Shown here: piece after piece, positions 47,396-59,065 of the stretch
Numbering within the stretch: the first letter of the stretch is position 1
Layout: each line of letters starts with the position of its first letter
From: Aldrovandia affinis
Taxonomy: Eukaryota; Chordata; Actinopteri; Notacanthiformes; Halosauridae
Length of the DNA: 64,000 bases
Direction: 5' to 3'
NCBI GenBank assembly: GCA_029706075.1
Contig: JAINUG010000070.1
Coordinates: forward strand, 2,651,500-2,715,499
The notes under the pieces: model-generated
Told to the model about the DNA's origin: nothing
Database searches by the model: none
The model's input: the letters and a program-made list of their open reading frames with translations, nothing else
Position numbers and translations under genes: made by a program

Positions 47396-48443
47396 TTGCC
47401 AGGAGAGAAGGACGTGGAGCATGGGGCGTTGAGGTCGGAAGGTAGAAAATTGAGAGGCGCCCGTCAGAACCTTCCTCTTCACTGACGGGCGCTGTCTTTT
47501 ACCGGACAGGATAACCGGAAATGTCCCTTGCCTCCGCAGTACAGGCAAAGTCCTCCCTCCCGGCGGCGCTGGCGTTCGGTCTCGGACAGATGAGTCCGAT
47601 TCACCTGCATGGGCTCCGCAGTCGCCATGGGTTGAGCGGGGAAGTCGGGTCGTGTCGTTGGGCGGAAACGGGGGGAAGCAGGAGACTCCTGACGCCTCTT
47701 TCCTCTCTCCTGCAGACGAGTGTCGATGCGGATAGCCAGGTCCACGAGTCTGTCCAGGTCCTGGGGTAGATCGCACACGGTTAGTTCGTCCAGAACCCGC
47801 TCGGAGAGGCCGTGCAAGAAGGCATCGAGGTGGCCACGGCATTCCATCCTGCTGAGGTCGCCAGGGTCCGGAACTCGATGGAGTAGTCCGAGACGGATTG
47901 TCCTCCTGGCGAAGCTGAAGCAGTTGACGTGCCGCCGCCCGTCCGACCGAGGACCGGTCGAAACCCTTCTCATCTCCTCCGCGAAGGATGAGAAGGTTGT
48001 GAGAGTAGGGTGTCCAGACTCCCAGAGAGAGGTTCCCCATAGGCGAGCTTTTCCCCCAAGGAGTGTGAGTACATAGGCGACCCTCGCTCGTTCCGCAGGG
48101 AAATGAGGAGGGTTGGAGTTCGAACACAAGCGGCATTGACTCAAAAAGCTCGACATGAGTTGGGGTCGCCCAGGTAGCGTTCCGGAGGGGGTAATCGTGG
48201 TTCGGACCCCTCTGATAGCCAGCTTGCGTCTGCACCTGGATAGCTGCGTTCTGTGCAGAACGGGCCGTTTCTGCAGACTCTTGAGTGATACGGACCATGG
48301 ACGAAAGCTGCTCCGCCAGAGCTTGGACGGTCTGCTGCAACGTCCGCAACTCCCGCCGTGATGCCCAAGGCGAATTCCGTGGTAACGGGCAACGCCGCTG
48401 GGATCGGATCAGTCCGCTGGTTCCATCTTTGGCCAGATTGTTC
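47396..48443 (-). pseudogene. Chromovirus copy 2 gag
   Basis: Frames at 47369-48349 and 47479-48156 cover most of gag. Visible are LRTLQQTVQALAEQLSSMVR, FELQPSSFP, LHGLSERVLDELTVCDLPQD and a complete zinc knuckle, CLYCGGKGHFRLSCP (CX2CX4HX4C), near 47515-47560. It is less broken than copy 1 and is the better reference for the family. The knuckle binds element RNA during packaging. Confidence 0.87.
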
Positions 48444-49039
48444 TGTCACGGCAGGGACCAGAAAACCAGGCGCGGACCCAGAAATGCAGAAACTTCTTTA
48501 TTCGGTGAACAGGCAAAGGTCAGGCAGGAGTAATCAGGGCAATGCAGAGATCCAAAGGATGGTCGGGGACAGGCAGAGTTCGTTGCGGGCTTCAGGGGTA
48601 TCAGGGGCAGGCAAGGCGTGGTCAGTGGGCAGGCGAAGGTCGAAAACGAGAAGGCAGTCCAGGGAACACAGGGAGGAGCGGGAACGAGACTGGGGTACTG
48701 ACGAACACTGGAGCACAAGCACGAACACGAACACGAAGCAACAAAACGCTGGGAAACAGAGATAACGCGGGAGAGTAATGTGAGCATAACGCAAAGCACA
48801 AGACAATCTGGCAACGAACATGGGAAAACACACAGCTTAAATACATTTAGACCTAACAAGAAACAATCAGGAAATGAACAGTTAACCACATCAGACATAA
48901 CGAGAAACAGGTGAAACAGATAATACACTGACGAGACTGGAACAGGTAAGCGAAAGTAAAAACACGGACCAGACACCAAGGAAACATGGAACAAACTACA
49001 AACGCTTAGTTAGGGGAAACACGAACACGAGACGTGACA
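48444..49039 (-). repeat. Chromovirus LTR C (5' LTR of copy 2)
   Basis: 596 bp, TGTCACG ... CGTGACA. Nearly identical to LTR A; the differences seen are mostly one-base run-length changes. Followed by CTCCT. Confidence 0.95.
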
Positions 49040-50107
49040 CTCCTCCCTTACCTCTGGTCTTGTTCCCTCATCTCTCAAAACAGCTGCAATAACTCCTATA
49101 CTCAAGAAACCTGGTGCAGACCCCAACAATATGAATAATTTTCATCCTATTTCAAATTTACCATTTCTCTCCAAGATACTTGAAAAAGCAGTTGCAGCCC
49201 AGGTACACGCCCACTTGACCAACAATAACCTATTTGAGCAATTCCAGTCTGGTTTTCGCTCTTTTTACAGTACTGAGACAGCTATGGTGAAAATCACAAA
49301 TGATCTATTAATGGCAGCTGATTCTGGGCTCTTAACCATACTTGTGCTTCTCGATCTGTCTGCAGCCTTTGATACCATCTCACATAACATCCTCCTAGAC
49401 AGATTAGCCTCTATTGGAATCACTGGCACCCCCCATGACTGGTTTACATCATACCTCTCTGGCCGCACTCAGTTTGTCCAGCTCAAAAATCTAAGATCAC
49501 AGCCCACTCCAGATCCAGTCCCCAGGGATCTGTTTTGGGCCCCCTCCTATTCATAATTTACCTCTTACCCCTTGGCAATATTTTCAGGAAATTTGGACTT
49601 CAATTTCACTGCTACGCGGATGACACCCAGCTCTACCTATCCACTAAGCCAAATTCGGCCCTCCCACCCACTTCCCTCTCCTACTGTTTGCTGGAAATCA
49701 AATCCTGGTTCTCAATCAACTTCCTAAAACTTAACAGTGATAAAACAGGTTCTCCTCATTGGCACTAAATCCACCTTGGCTAAATCTCACAGCTTCTCTC
49801 TTACCATTGACAATTCCACAGTTTCCCCTTCCCCTCAGGTTAAGAGTCTGGGTGTCATCCTGGACAGCACATTATCTTTTGAATCACACATCAACAATGT
49901 CACTCGGTCTGTATACTTTCACCTACGCAACATACATCATCTCCGTCCATCACTTACACCTACCAGCACCGCTATTCTTGTCCACGCCCTGGTCACATCC
50001 CGTATAGACTACTGCAACGCCATCCTCTTTGGCCTTCCACACAAATGTCTCCATAAACTCCAACTGGTCCAGAACTCAGCTGCACGTATCATTACCAGAA
50101 CTCCTTC
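49040..50107 (+). pseudogene. Inner L2-like LINE, middle part (RT domain)
   Basis: Continues the piece at 38671. Visible motifs are TPILKKPGADPNNMNNFHPI (RT block 0/1), FEQFQSGFRSFYSTETAMVK, LVLLDLSAAFDTISHNILL, a frameshifted GPLLFIIY and the catalytic YADD at 49613-49624. Also present are LKLNSDKT and [20 protein letters not shown], then [18 protein letters not shown]. One frame change near 49540 and one near 49750 break the frame. The 5' endonuclease domain is missing. The solo LTR interrupts it at 50108. Confidence 0.88.
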
Positions 50108-50821
50108 TGTCACCAATGGTACCGGAAAACCAGGCGCGGACCCAGAAATGCAATAATGTATTTTATTGCATAAACAACAGGCAATGGTCACACAGGAGCA
50201 ATCAGGGCAATACAGGGATCCAAAGAGTGGTTGGGGACAGGCAAAGTTTGTTCCAGGCTTCAGTTGTGCCAGAGGCAGGCAAGGCGTAGTCAATGGGCAG
50301 GCGGAGGTCGATAACAGGAAATCAGTCCAGGGAACCCAGAGAGGAGTGGGACTGGAACCACAATTAGCAAGAACAGGTGGGTCGGGAACAAGACTGGGAT
50401 ACAGAAGCACGAACAAAAACACGATGAAACAAAACATGGGTAAACAAAGAAAACACTGGAAAGTTGTGTAGGCATAAGCAAAGCACAAGGCAATCTGGCA
50501 ATGAACATGGGAAAACACACAGCTTATATACATTTAGACATAACAAGAAACAATCAGGAATTAACACGAATGCAGCTGACTGCAATCAGACACATGAGGA
50601 ATAAGTGAAAACGATAATACAATAACGAGACAATCAGGAAATGAACATGGGAAACGAACAGCTAACTACATCAGACATAACGAGAAACAGGTGAAACTGA
50701 TAATACACTGATGAGACTAGAAACAGGTAAGCGAAAGTAAAAACACGGACCGGACAACTAGGAAAACATGGAAAAAACTACAAACACTTAATTACGGGGA
50801 ACACGAACACGAGACGTGACA
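50108..50821 (-). repeat. Diverged solo LTR related to the chromovirus LTR
   Basis: It ends GAGACGTGACA and starts TGTCACCAATGGTACC. The body shares long blocks with LTRs A-C (GGAAAACCAGGCGCGGACCC, AAACACACAGCTTA, ACGAGAAACAGGTGAAAC) but carries extra segments and is about 120 bp longer. A 6-bp direct repeat, TCCTTC, flanks it (50102-50107 and 50822-50827). No internal region is present, as expected after LTR-LTR recombination. Confidence 0.88.
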
Positions 50822-51297
50822 TCCTTCCACAACAACTTCATTGGCTCCCGATTAAATTCTGTATTCATTTTAAAATTCTCCTTCTTACCTTTAAAGCTCT
50901 CCATAACCTAACACCTTCATATCTCTCTGAACTCCTTCTTACATACACTCCCTCCCATAGTCTCAGATCCTCCTCTGCCAGCCAACTTGTCACACCTTCT
51001 GCTTGCTTGACCACTATGGGATCTAGAGCCTTCAGCCGTTCTGCACCCTGCCTCTGGAACTCCAAACATTCAAAATATTGACACTCTCTCCACTTTCAAA
51101 TCCAGTCTCAAAACACACCTCTTCACTTTGGCATATTTGGTTTGACCTGTTGTATATTGTTTTTTATCTGTTATATCTGATTTTGTTTTGTTGATTTTAT
51201 AATGTTTTGATTTGTTGTTTTAACTATGTCTTGTAAGGTGTCCTTGAGAGCCTTGAAAGGCGCCCATAAATAAAATGTATTATTATTATTATTATTA
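50822..51297 (+). pseudogene. Inner L2-like LINE, 3' part and (ATT)n tail
   Basis: Encodes the C-terminal LHWLPIKFCIHFKIL-type segment, LLTFKALHNLTPSYLSELLL and LRSSSASQLVTPSA. These are followed by a 3' UTR with CTTGTAAGGTGTCCTTGAGA, GCGCCCATAAATAAAATGTA and an (ATT)n tail. The tail joins the minus-strand LINE at about 51298. A TTAAT(T)GT-like string on both sides may be the target duplication. Confidence 0.85.
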
Positions 51298-52365
51298 ATG
51301 TTTGTTTTGTATGTGTTTCCCCATACCTCCACACAGTAAGTGATGTATGGAACTATGAGCGAACAGTACAATATATACAGTTCTGATTTAAAATATATTT
51401 CGTTTGATATAATAGTGCAATGGTTTTGGATATTTTAGTTTTTACATTATTTATGTATGATTTCCAGCTAAATTTATCGTCGATTATCACGCCCAAGAAT
51501 TTATTTTCATACACACGTTCAATTTCAACATCATCGATCATTATTTTAATGTGATTATTAATTTTACGATTTCCAAATATTATAAACTTTGTTTTGCTTA
51601 AGTTCAATGATAACTTATTAATGTCAAACCACTTCTTTAGGATTTTCAGTTCCTTTTCCATTGCATTCAGGAGCTGTTCCAAATCTTTACCGGAGCAATA
51701 TAGACTTCACTATAGACCACTTGTCATCTGCAAACAACACACATTTTATCAATTTGGACACATCACAGACATCATTTATATACAGAATATACAGTTTTGG
51801 GCCTAGCACAGAGCCTTGTGGAACTCCATACGTAACCTTTAACAGATCTGAGTCAACATTATTCATGTGTACATACTGATTTTAAGCCATGTGTGAGCAA
51901 TTGCCCTGACACCATATCTCTCCATTTTCTTCATAAGTAATCCATGGTCAATGATATCAAATGCTTTCTTTAAATCAATAAACACCCCCACAGTATATTC
52001 TCTATTGTCAATTGCAGTTGAAATCTCTTCTACCAGTTCCATCACTGGTGGACCTGCGAGTTCTGGACCTACTAGTTCTCAAAACCATACTGGTGGCAAC
52101 AAACAGTTTTTCAATTATTTTGGAGAATTGTGAGAGCAGAGAGATTGGTCTGTAGTTGGTGAATTGATGCCTGTCTCCACTTTTGAAAATGGGAATGACT
52201 TTAGCTGTTTTCATTTTGCTGGGGAAAATGCCAGTAAGGAAGGATTGGTTGCAGATGTGTGTTAACCGTGTTGCTATACATTCTATTATATCTTTGACTA
52301 ACGTCATATCCATATCAGTCCAATCAGTGGACTTTTTATTCTTAAAGTTTTTAACAATATCAAGT
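51298..52365 (-). pseudogene. Minus-strand LINE, RT part
   Basis: Minus-strand frames give TDMDMTLVKDIIECIATRLT, MKTAKVIPIFKSGDRHQFTN then YRPISLLSQFSKIIEKLF (RT block 1), FIDLKKAFDIIDHGLLMKKM (first Asp region), WFDINKLSLNLSKTKFIIFG and FLGVIIDDKFSWKSYINNVK. The YxDD block lies in a frameshifted part around 51700-51860. The last codons before 51298 (GNTYKTN) continue into NPIFILQKKAIRI at 38665, which shows one copy split by the inner LINE. 5' truncated at 52365. Confidence 0.85.
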
Positions 52366-53505
52366 ATAAGTCATACCTGGCTGACCGGTCCTACCAAGTG
52401 GCCTGGAGAGAATCCCTCTGCTCTCCCCACACCCTCTCCACCGGAGTCCCACAGGGCTCAGTGCTAGGCCCCCTCCTATTCTTCCTGTACACTAAATCAC
52501 TTGGCTCTGTCATCTCTGCTCTTTTTCTTAGTACTGTTATGCTGATGACACTCAACTCAACTTTCTCTCCTTCTCTCAGGTCCCGGTGCAGATCTCTCCA
52601 TGCCTGCCAGACATCTCTGCCTGGATGTCCACCCACCACCTGAAGCTGAACCTGGGAAAGACAGAGCTGCTCTTCTTCCCAGCGAAGGGCTTCCGATGAT
52701 TGATGCTTCAATCCATGGAAGGCTCCATAGTGCTCCATAGTGTCTCAGTCCCAGTCTGCCAGGAGTCTTGGAATGACCCTGGATGACCAGCTGTGCTTCT
52801 CAGGCCACATCGCAGCGATCACCTATCTGGTATTCAATCAACCCAAGTTCACGCACGTCACCCCTCTACTCTCCTCTCTGCACTGGCTCCCCATTGCAGC
52901 ATGCATTAAATTCAAATCACTGGTGCTAGCTTATCAAGCAGCTAGAGGATCTGCTCCCGCTTATCTCCAGACACTCATCACACCCTCCACCCCAGCCAGA
53001 CCCCTCTGCTCCGCCTCCTCTGGCAAGCTGACTGTACCATCCCTCCAGGTGCCCGGCAGCCGCTTCTCGCGGTCTCGTCTCTTCTTTGTCTTGACCCCTC
53101 GGTGGTGGAGTGATCTTCCGCACTCGGTCAGGACCGCGGAATCACTTGCGATCTTCCGCAAGAGACTCAAAACCCACCTTTTCAGACTCCACTACCACTG
53201 AATTCCGTACATCTAGACAATTGTCATCACTAATGCCTACATGTTTATTAATGCTTTTTGTATATGTACACTTGTTTAAATCTTCCTCTACAAAAAAAAA
53301 TCTATAATAATTTTACTAACCTTTTCCTTCCCGGTGTGACAGGTATGGTATGCAGCTGCCAACAATGATGTCTATCACTGTATTACTGCACCGATCTCTT
53401 GCGCGAACAATGACTGATCATACCATGTATTAATGCACATCTTGTAAGTCGCTCTGGATAAGAGCGTCTGCTAAATGCTTAAAATGTAAAATGATGATTG
53501 AATGT
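52366..53505 (+). pseudogene. Outer L2-clade LINE, right part with stem-loop tail
   Basis: Resumes the copy at 37797. It has [37 protein letters not shown] (52539-52550), STHHLKLNLGKTELLFFPAK and RSLGMTLDDQLCFSGHIAAI. Later come LHWLPIAACIKFKSLVLAYQ and AIFRKRLKTHLFR, and the 3' tail CTTGTAAGTCGCTCTGGATA then AGAGCGTCTGCTAAATGC at 53440-53478. That tail is the element of L2 LINEs recognised by their own RT, and it recurs on the SINE at 13063. A (TA)n run follows. Confidence 0.9.
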
Positions 53506-55350
53506 AATATATATATATATTTGAATTGATTACAGTGGCAGTAATTTAAATAAGCCACGTTTCAAGGATTGCACATTCTGCCCTAACTCAAAAACACCTT
53601 GCAGCTTTAGTTTGGTACACACATTCTCAGATTATGTTCCCAAAACACTGGGAGGGTTTGTTAGCTAATGTGTCAAGCTAATGTGTCAAACAATAGAATG
53701 TGTCTGTTGCATGTGACATATCTCTTCATATGCAAAAAAAAGTGCCGCCATTTCAGGTCACATTTCAGTATGCAAATGAACACTTCCAACGAGGCCCTGC
53801 TTCAAATGCAGCAGCTGGCTAATCATGTTCATGATTGGCACGTTCCTGCCCTCTGACCAGAAATTGGTTTCCTGCTGGAGCCATTAGGAAGCTGTGCCAA
53901 TTGCTTTCAACCCACGATCAGCAAATATGAATCAGTTTTTTTGACTGCATGCAACATCGTATTGTAATGACAGCTTGCTGATTGGGAGGGACCACACATT
54001 GTCAAATGCTGGTGTAGCGTGTAGGAGAGTAGCAGAAGACATGTTTGGCTAGAAGTACACTGCACAGTTCTGTGTCCTGTGTATGGGCTGTATAATTACA
54101 TGTACACTGACATGGCTGGCTGCAAGGCAGAAGTGAATGCATTAGACAGAGCATTAGTAGCTGACCTACTTTTTCAAAACAGCTCAGTAGCTTTTTACAG
54201 CAGCTACAGCACTGTATGGTATATCATGCGGGGGGCAGTATTGCCGCTATTCCAGGCCTGATAATCTATAGATTTGTTTCGATGTTTAACACACTATTAA
54301 ACACCGGATTACCAACAGTCTGTTTACAACCACTCCATTTAACCCTCTGGCCAGGATGGAGGCAGGGCAGGGGGCTGTCATCAGAGAGCTAACCAGTACT
54401 TCCAGAACCCATTCTTTCCAAGCAAAATATGCTCTCAAATTTGGTGAGCTGGGGTGCATCGTTTCCTGCTACCCATCATTTCAATGGTACCAGATAAACC
54501 GTGAACGGTCGCACTGGATTCAGTCATGTCAGCTAAAGTCCCTCTGTGTAGTTTCGATTGTTGCATTATATTGCTGTATCATAATACATTTTTATACTGG
54601 ATCATATCTAATTATGTTATTCTGCTGCAGTTTTGCTATAGCAGTGAAAAAAAACCCTAAAAAAATCAAGGCCCCTACTGGTTCAGGATGGCAGTAAAAT
54701 GTGCTGACAAATATGGCAATTCTCAAATAACAGCAGGCATTTCAGTCTTTTATAATATATTTATATAATATATTTTATTATATTATCATATAGAGTATGG
54801 TAACATGCTTTTTTAAAATATATGTACGCACACAAGACGGCCTTCCCTATGGCATCTTGAAGTTCTCTGTCATTGCTATTCATGGGTGGAACAAATATCG
54901 CCTGGGCTAGTTTCAAACAGAGTTCCACAGATTGCAGCGTGGACCCTACTGGTTTATAGCCATGTGTTCAACTGCATTGTGTGTATTTTGCTGGTTGGTT
55001 GGATTGTTTGTGTATTTGCTTCAACTAATTTGACAAGAAAGGATAAAGAAAAACGCACTTATCCGTGTACAGTATCAGTCAGGGGAGGGGTGGGGTGTGG
55101 CAAAAATCCTCAACATGCCATAGCTGATGTCTGGAGGCCAAAGATAAGGTGGTTGCTAATTGGTCATTCTACCAACTAAACGTCCAGGAAGAAGCCATTC
55201 TGGACAGCTTCCAGGCATGTACACCATAGGAGAAGAAGCCATATTGTGTGTCACCATGGGAACATATCTTCATGTACAGTATTTTCCCATTTAAGCAATT
55301 ATAGTTTATGATTGGTTAGTCTACATAAGAAACCAGTGATAATAATAGTA
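53506..55350. other. Unassigned non-coding sequence
   Basis: Frames at 54356-54697 and 54886-55179 show no recognised domain. No transposon ends were seen. Confidence 0.35.
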
Positions 55351-55408
55351 ATGACAACAACAACAACAGCAGCAACAACAATAATAATAATAATCATCAT
55401 CATCATCA
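55351..55408. repeat. (AAC)n/(ATA)n/(ATC)n simple repeats
   Basis: Consecutive short trinucleotide runs. Confidence 0.9.
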
Positions 55409-55584
55409 ATATTTTTTAATAACTGTCAAAACCCTTGATAGGCCAGGGATACACAGCACACACCTCAGTGAAGCACCAGAACGCTCACCACATATCAGCT
55501 AAGGTGGAGGGGGAGGAATACTTTAGCCATTTATATTGGGGGATGATTAGGTGGCCAGATTGAGAGGGCCAGAGTAGGAATGCT

Positions 55585-55690
55585 ATATTGTAATACACAA
55601 TACAATACGATACAATACAATCATTTAACAGACGCTTTTATCCAAACCGACTTACAGAAAGTGCATTCAGCTTATGTAAATGAACAACCA
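55585..55690 (-). repeat. L2/SINE-type 3' stem-loop tail, minus strand
   Basis: (ATACA)n is followed by CATTTAACAGACGCTTTTAT-CCAAACCGACTTACAG. Its reverse complement is a variant of the GGATAAGAGCGTCTGCTAAAT tail. Only the tail region is recognisable. Confidence 0.65.
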
Positions 55691-56999
55691 CTCGATACTG
55701 CAATGTCTAAGCACATCATTCATCAAGTATGCCACATAAACTAACACAAGTGCTAAATTAAATTAACAAGTGCCAAGTGTAAGTGCCACCGGGTGTCACA
55801 TGACCATCTCATCCAACGAGACTGCACCCATCCTGTGATGTGTCCTTACACTATACACAAACCGGGAAAGAGACATTACCATGTACCTAGTGTTTCTTGT
55901 CATAGAAAATAGTCATAGCTATCCCTGTGGCACAGACCAAATATATTTACACCACGTACAATGAATGAATGAATGAATGAATGAATGACAATAGCGGTCA
56001 CAAAAGACATGCTTTGTATTCCCATGGACGACGGATAAAATGTAATGCTAAGTGGCAATGAGTTACCATGAGTGTTCATTGACCCACATTGACCATAGTG
56101 ACCAATGGCACAAAAAAATAAGATTTTTTTTTTATTCAAGGACCATGGAGATGTCAAAGACATGTCTAGCTCATTGTTTTCTCATCTGATGGGGAGGAAG
56201 AGAAACAAAAAGGGAGGATGATAATCATTGTGGCTTAGTCCTCTTAACACTGATCACTGAAACAGGGGGCATAGACTTGAGTGGTACATATGGTACAGGC
56301 GCAGTTGAATGTCACATGATGAGGCTCAGGGCTAGAGATGGAGAATAATTCAATGTTGGACTCGGGAGAACAGTAAAGATTAAGTACTAAGGCAGATGTT
56401 ATGAGCAGACACTAAGCTAAAGGTTGACAGGAAGGAGATGTCAGGCTGTCAACACGCAAGGACAAAGCCCATCTGCGCTGGGTCTTTGTGTCTGATGGCT
56501 GCCAATCAATTAAAAGACACTACAGGGTTCTGAGAATGGTTCAACTGACATCCACTTGTTTTGGCCCTGTTTACAGTCCACCATTGATGTTTACCATCTG
56601 CTCCTGGTCCTAGAGATACACGGTCCTGAGAGTTTTTTTTAGAACACTCATTAAAATGGTGGGTTGCGTTGGACACCAAGAACAGAGTGGTTCCAAGTTT
56701 CCATACAATCAGGTCTCTGGTTAATTAATAAGACCTTGGTTGGACCTGTAACCTCCATGTTAAGAATATGCACACAACAAGCAGTCTGTCGGTTAACCCT
56801 TTGAGAAGTACTGTGGCACTGTGATGTTTATTCTAGAACATATCATAACATTCTAGTTAATTCTAATTGTTGACATCATAAAGGGCTACTAGTGAAATCC
56901 TCAATGAACTGTACAATTCCTGAATTAGAACTAGAACTCACTCACCAAAGGGTTCAGAGTGACTCTGTGTTTTTGTGATACAGCAACAAGAAATATGGG
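55691..56999. other. Unassigned sequence with (AATG)n
   Basis: An (AATG)n run lies at about 55960-55987. No gene or further repeat recognised. Confidence 0.4.
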
Positions 57000-57180
57000 C
57001 TGTGGTAAAGGAACTGGACTTTCAAATAGGTTTAATTTGTTTAATATGTGCAGGTTGAGTCATGGGGGTACTCCCATTGTACCCTTGCACAAGCTGTATT
57101 ACTGAAATATTCAGAAGTGTGAAAGGTTAAAATGTAGTGGAATATGTAAGCCAAATGAATTGCAAATAATAATTTCATTG
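57000..57180 (+). repeat. Degraded tRNA-derived SINE fragment
   Basis: GGGCTGTGGTAAAGGAACTG, GTGCAGGTTGAGTCATGG and CCATTGTACCCTTGCACAAG are decayed versions of the head and body of the 13.07 kb SINE. No clear tail. Confidence 0.5.
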
Positions 57181-57208
57181 TAGAACATGGCATATTAGTC
57201 AAGTTTTT

Positions 57209-57505
57209 ATTTTTATTTTTTAGACTTTGTTTCATATTTTCTCCCATTTTAGTAGCCAATTAGACCCGCTATTTAATGTCAATCCCCCCTTAGTAATGTG
57301 AGTTAACTGCCGTAGTCCTGCGACCGGTAGTGACGAAGACAAAGTAACATCTCCGAGACGGCACTCAACAGGCCATTGACCGTAACCCGGTACTACAGGG
57401 ACAGCCCATGGCACGACCAGAGCCGACTCTGGCGGGACGGGGAATCGAACCCCGGTCTCCGTGGCCAGTGTCAAACATTGTAACCACTGGACCACACGGG
57501 AGGCC
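57209..57505 (-). repeat. Full-length tRNA-derived SINE ('GGGAGAAAA-tail' family)
   Basis: On the minus strand it starts GGCCTCCCGTGTGGTCCAGT with A-box-like TGGTCCAGTGG, and has B box GGGTTCGATTCC. The body then follows (AGTCGGCTCTGG, TACTACGG-like blocks, GTCACTACCGGTCGCAGGAC), and it ends AATTGGCTACTAAAATGGGA-GAAAA plus A-rich tail. An exact 15-bp direct repeat, ATTAGTCAAGTTTTT, flanks it (57194-57208 and 57506-57520). It is the best complete family reference in the window. Confidence 0.92.
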
Positions 57506-57570
57506 ATTAGTCAAGTTTTTTAATATAGAAGGTGTAAAGTTTTCACTCTTCTACATTGATGTGAAGTTAA

Positions 57571-57782
57571 CAGGTAACTGCTCATAACAATTGAGTAAAT
57601 GATGGATCATTTAAACAGGTACAGTACTGCGAGGGTCCGTCTGGGAGTACCAGGGCTCATACTGGCAGATAGGCCAGGACCTCCCTTTTCTAACGAGCGC
57701 CCCCTTCCCACCCTGGGACTCTCGTGGTCGTTTCAGTGTCCCCACCCCCCTCCCGGGTTACTAAAGTCTTGGCAGTTACCTG
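57571..57782 (+). mobile_element. Complete MITE of the CAGGTAACTG family, 212 bp
   Basis: Left end CAGGTAACTG, right end CTTGGCAGTTACCTG followed by TA. The interior (GAGTAAATGATGGATC, ACAGTACTGCGAGGG, GCAGATAGGCCAGGAC) is in the same orientation as the 12.77 kb copy. Confidence 0.88.
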
Positions 57783-57784
57783 TA

Positions 57785-58045
57785 TGTTTACACAGAAGGG
57801 ATAGACAACTAGAGGGGAAGGGGGAGGGTGAGCTGGCACGAGTCCGTCGAGGAGAAGGTAAAAGGCGTCCGTGGAAGAGTTTCCGTCTTGGACGAGGCAG
57901 GAACAGTCTGCCCGGAATGTGTGTCTCGCTCCCGGAGGATGGGCGGCAGACTCATGGGGGTGGGGAATTGAAATAGAGGGTATAATTGGCAACCGAATTG
58001 GGAGAAAAACTGTGAAAAAATCATTTAAAAAAAAAAAAAATAAAA
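57785..58045 (+). repeat. SINE 3' fragment ('GGGAGAAAA-tail' family)
   Basis: GGGGAAGGGGGAGGGTGAGC, a diverged centre and GGTATAATTGGCAACCGAAT-TGGGAGAAAAACTG are followed by poly-A. The head is missing. It directly follows the MITE at 57571-57782. Confidence 0.72.
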
Positions 58046-58990
58046 AAATAAACGTAATTGAAATTACAGCCTCTAGCTATGACACTGTCGTTCTATAGCC
58101 ATATTAAAATTGGAAGTTTTTGTGGGGTACAAACATTGTGGGCAAAAGTGTAGGTTGCACAACAAAAAGCACAAACCATACAAAAAGGAAGCAAGCAACC
58201 TATAGTCTGTCTATTGTAATACAGTGCTAGGAATGTCATGAGTGCGTGGGCACAGACAGACCAACTAACACAAAATCAATGGATATAGCTACTTGAACGC
58301 TGAGCGCAAGTAGTAAACAATTGATTGTTTGTCCAGAGTCTGTCTGCTTGGACTGGCTCTCTTATTCAGAAGGGTAATGACAGAGTCCAATGAGTTATTC
58401 TGAAGGGGGGAAAAAGAAAGCAAGGCAACGGAGAGTAGATTTGTTTTCCCCACGCGGACACATCTACAAAGTCATGTCATGTGCAGACGTCATGTGAGAC
58501 ACCCCTGTTAGCAGAGGAATTCTCTAATCCCAGTCACGCTCATCTTTGCTGATCCTGGATCAGTGTGCAGGCAGAACAGCTGAGACTGTGCTGAGGGTCA
58601 AGGCCTGCTCTCCCAGGGCACAAGGAAACTAATTTGCTCGCAACCTTCAGCAAGAGATTAAAAACCGAAGCCTGGCATTTAACTCCTCCACACCAGTTGT
58701 GGGCTGGTGAGCCACACAATTAAGGGAGGCAGATTTGATGACCACCCCTGAAACTGGTTGTGACAACTCTAATGCATGATTAACAATTATATACATTTAA
58801 ATGTGTATATAATATACATTTAAATCATGAATGAGCAGTTGGTTCATATTATCATACACACACACACACACATACACAAAAAACATTGTGTAAAAAAACA
58901 GTTGGTTTGAAGTCAATTTCTTTGCTATAACGAATGATTTAATGTTACCTCATCTCGATGATAACATTATACCTATTTTACAAGGGGAAA
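58046..58990. other. Unassigned non-coding sequence
   Basis: A short (CA)n run lies at about 58855-58872. No gene recognised. Confidence 0.35.
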
Positions 58991-59065
58991 TTCAACAAGT
59001 ACATAAGAACATAAGAATAAATACTGATGAGAACGGGCCATTTGGCCCATCTAGTATAGACAATT
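58991..59065. repeat. Dispersed repeat fragment (ACATAAGAACATAAGAA type)
   Basis: ACATAAGAACATAAGAATAA and GAACGGGCCATTTGGCCCAT form the familiar fish interspersed repeat pattern. Family not named. Confidence 0.55.

Larger units (their letters stand above)
38753..49039 (-). mobile_element. Tandem Ty3/gypsy chromovirus array: LTR-internal-LTR-internal-LTR
   Basis: Three LTRs (38753-39346, 43607-44198 and 48444-49039; 594, 592 and 596 bp) alternate with two internal regions of about 4.25 kb, all on the minus strand. The outermost flanks carry the same 5-bp direct repeat, CTCCT (38748-38752 and 49040-49044), and the inner junctions lack it. So the array behaves as one insertion unit sharing its central LTR. 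Each internal copy has gag, protease, RT, RNase H, integrase and a C-terminal chromodomain, in the ordinary chromovirus order. Confidence 0.93.

Noticed and set aside
38753-49039. Two independent chromovirus insertions side by side
   Set aside because: Only the outermost flanks have CTCCT and the middle LTR is shared, so two separate insertions do not fit.
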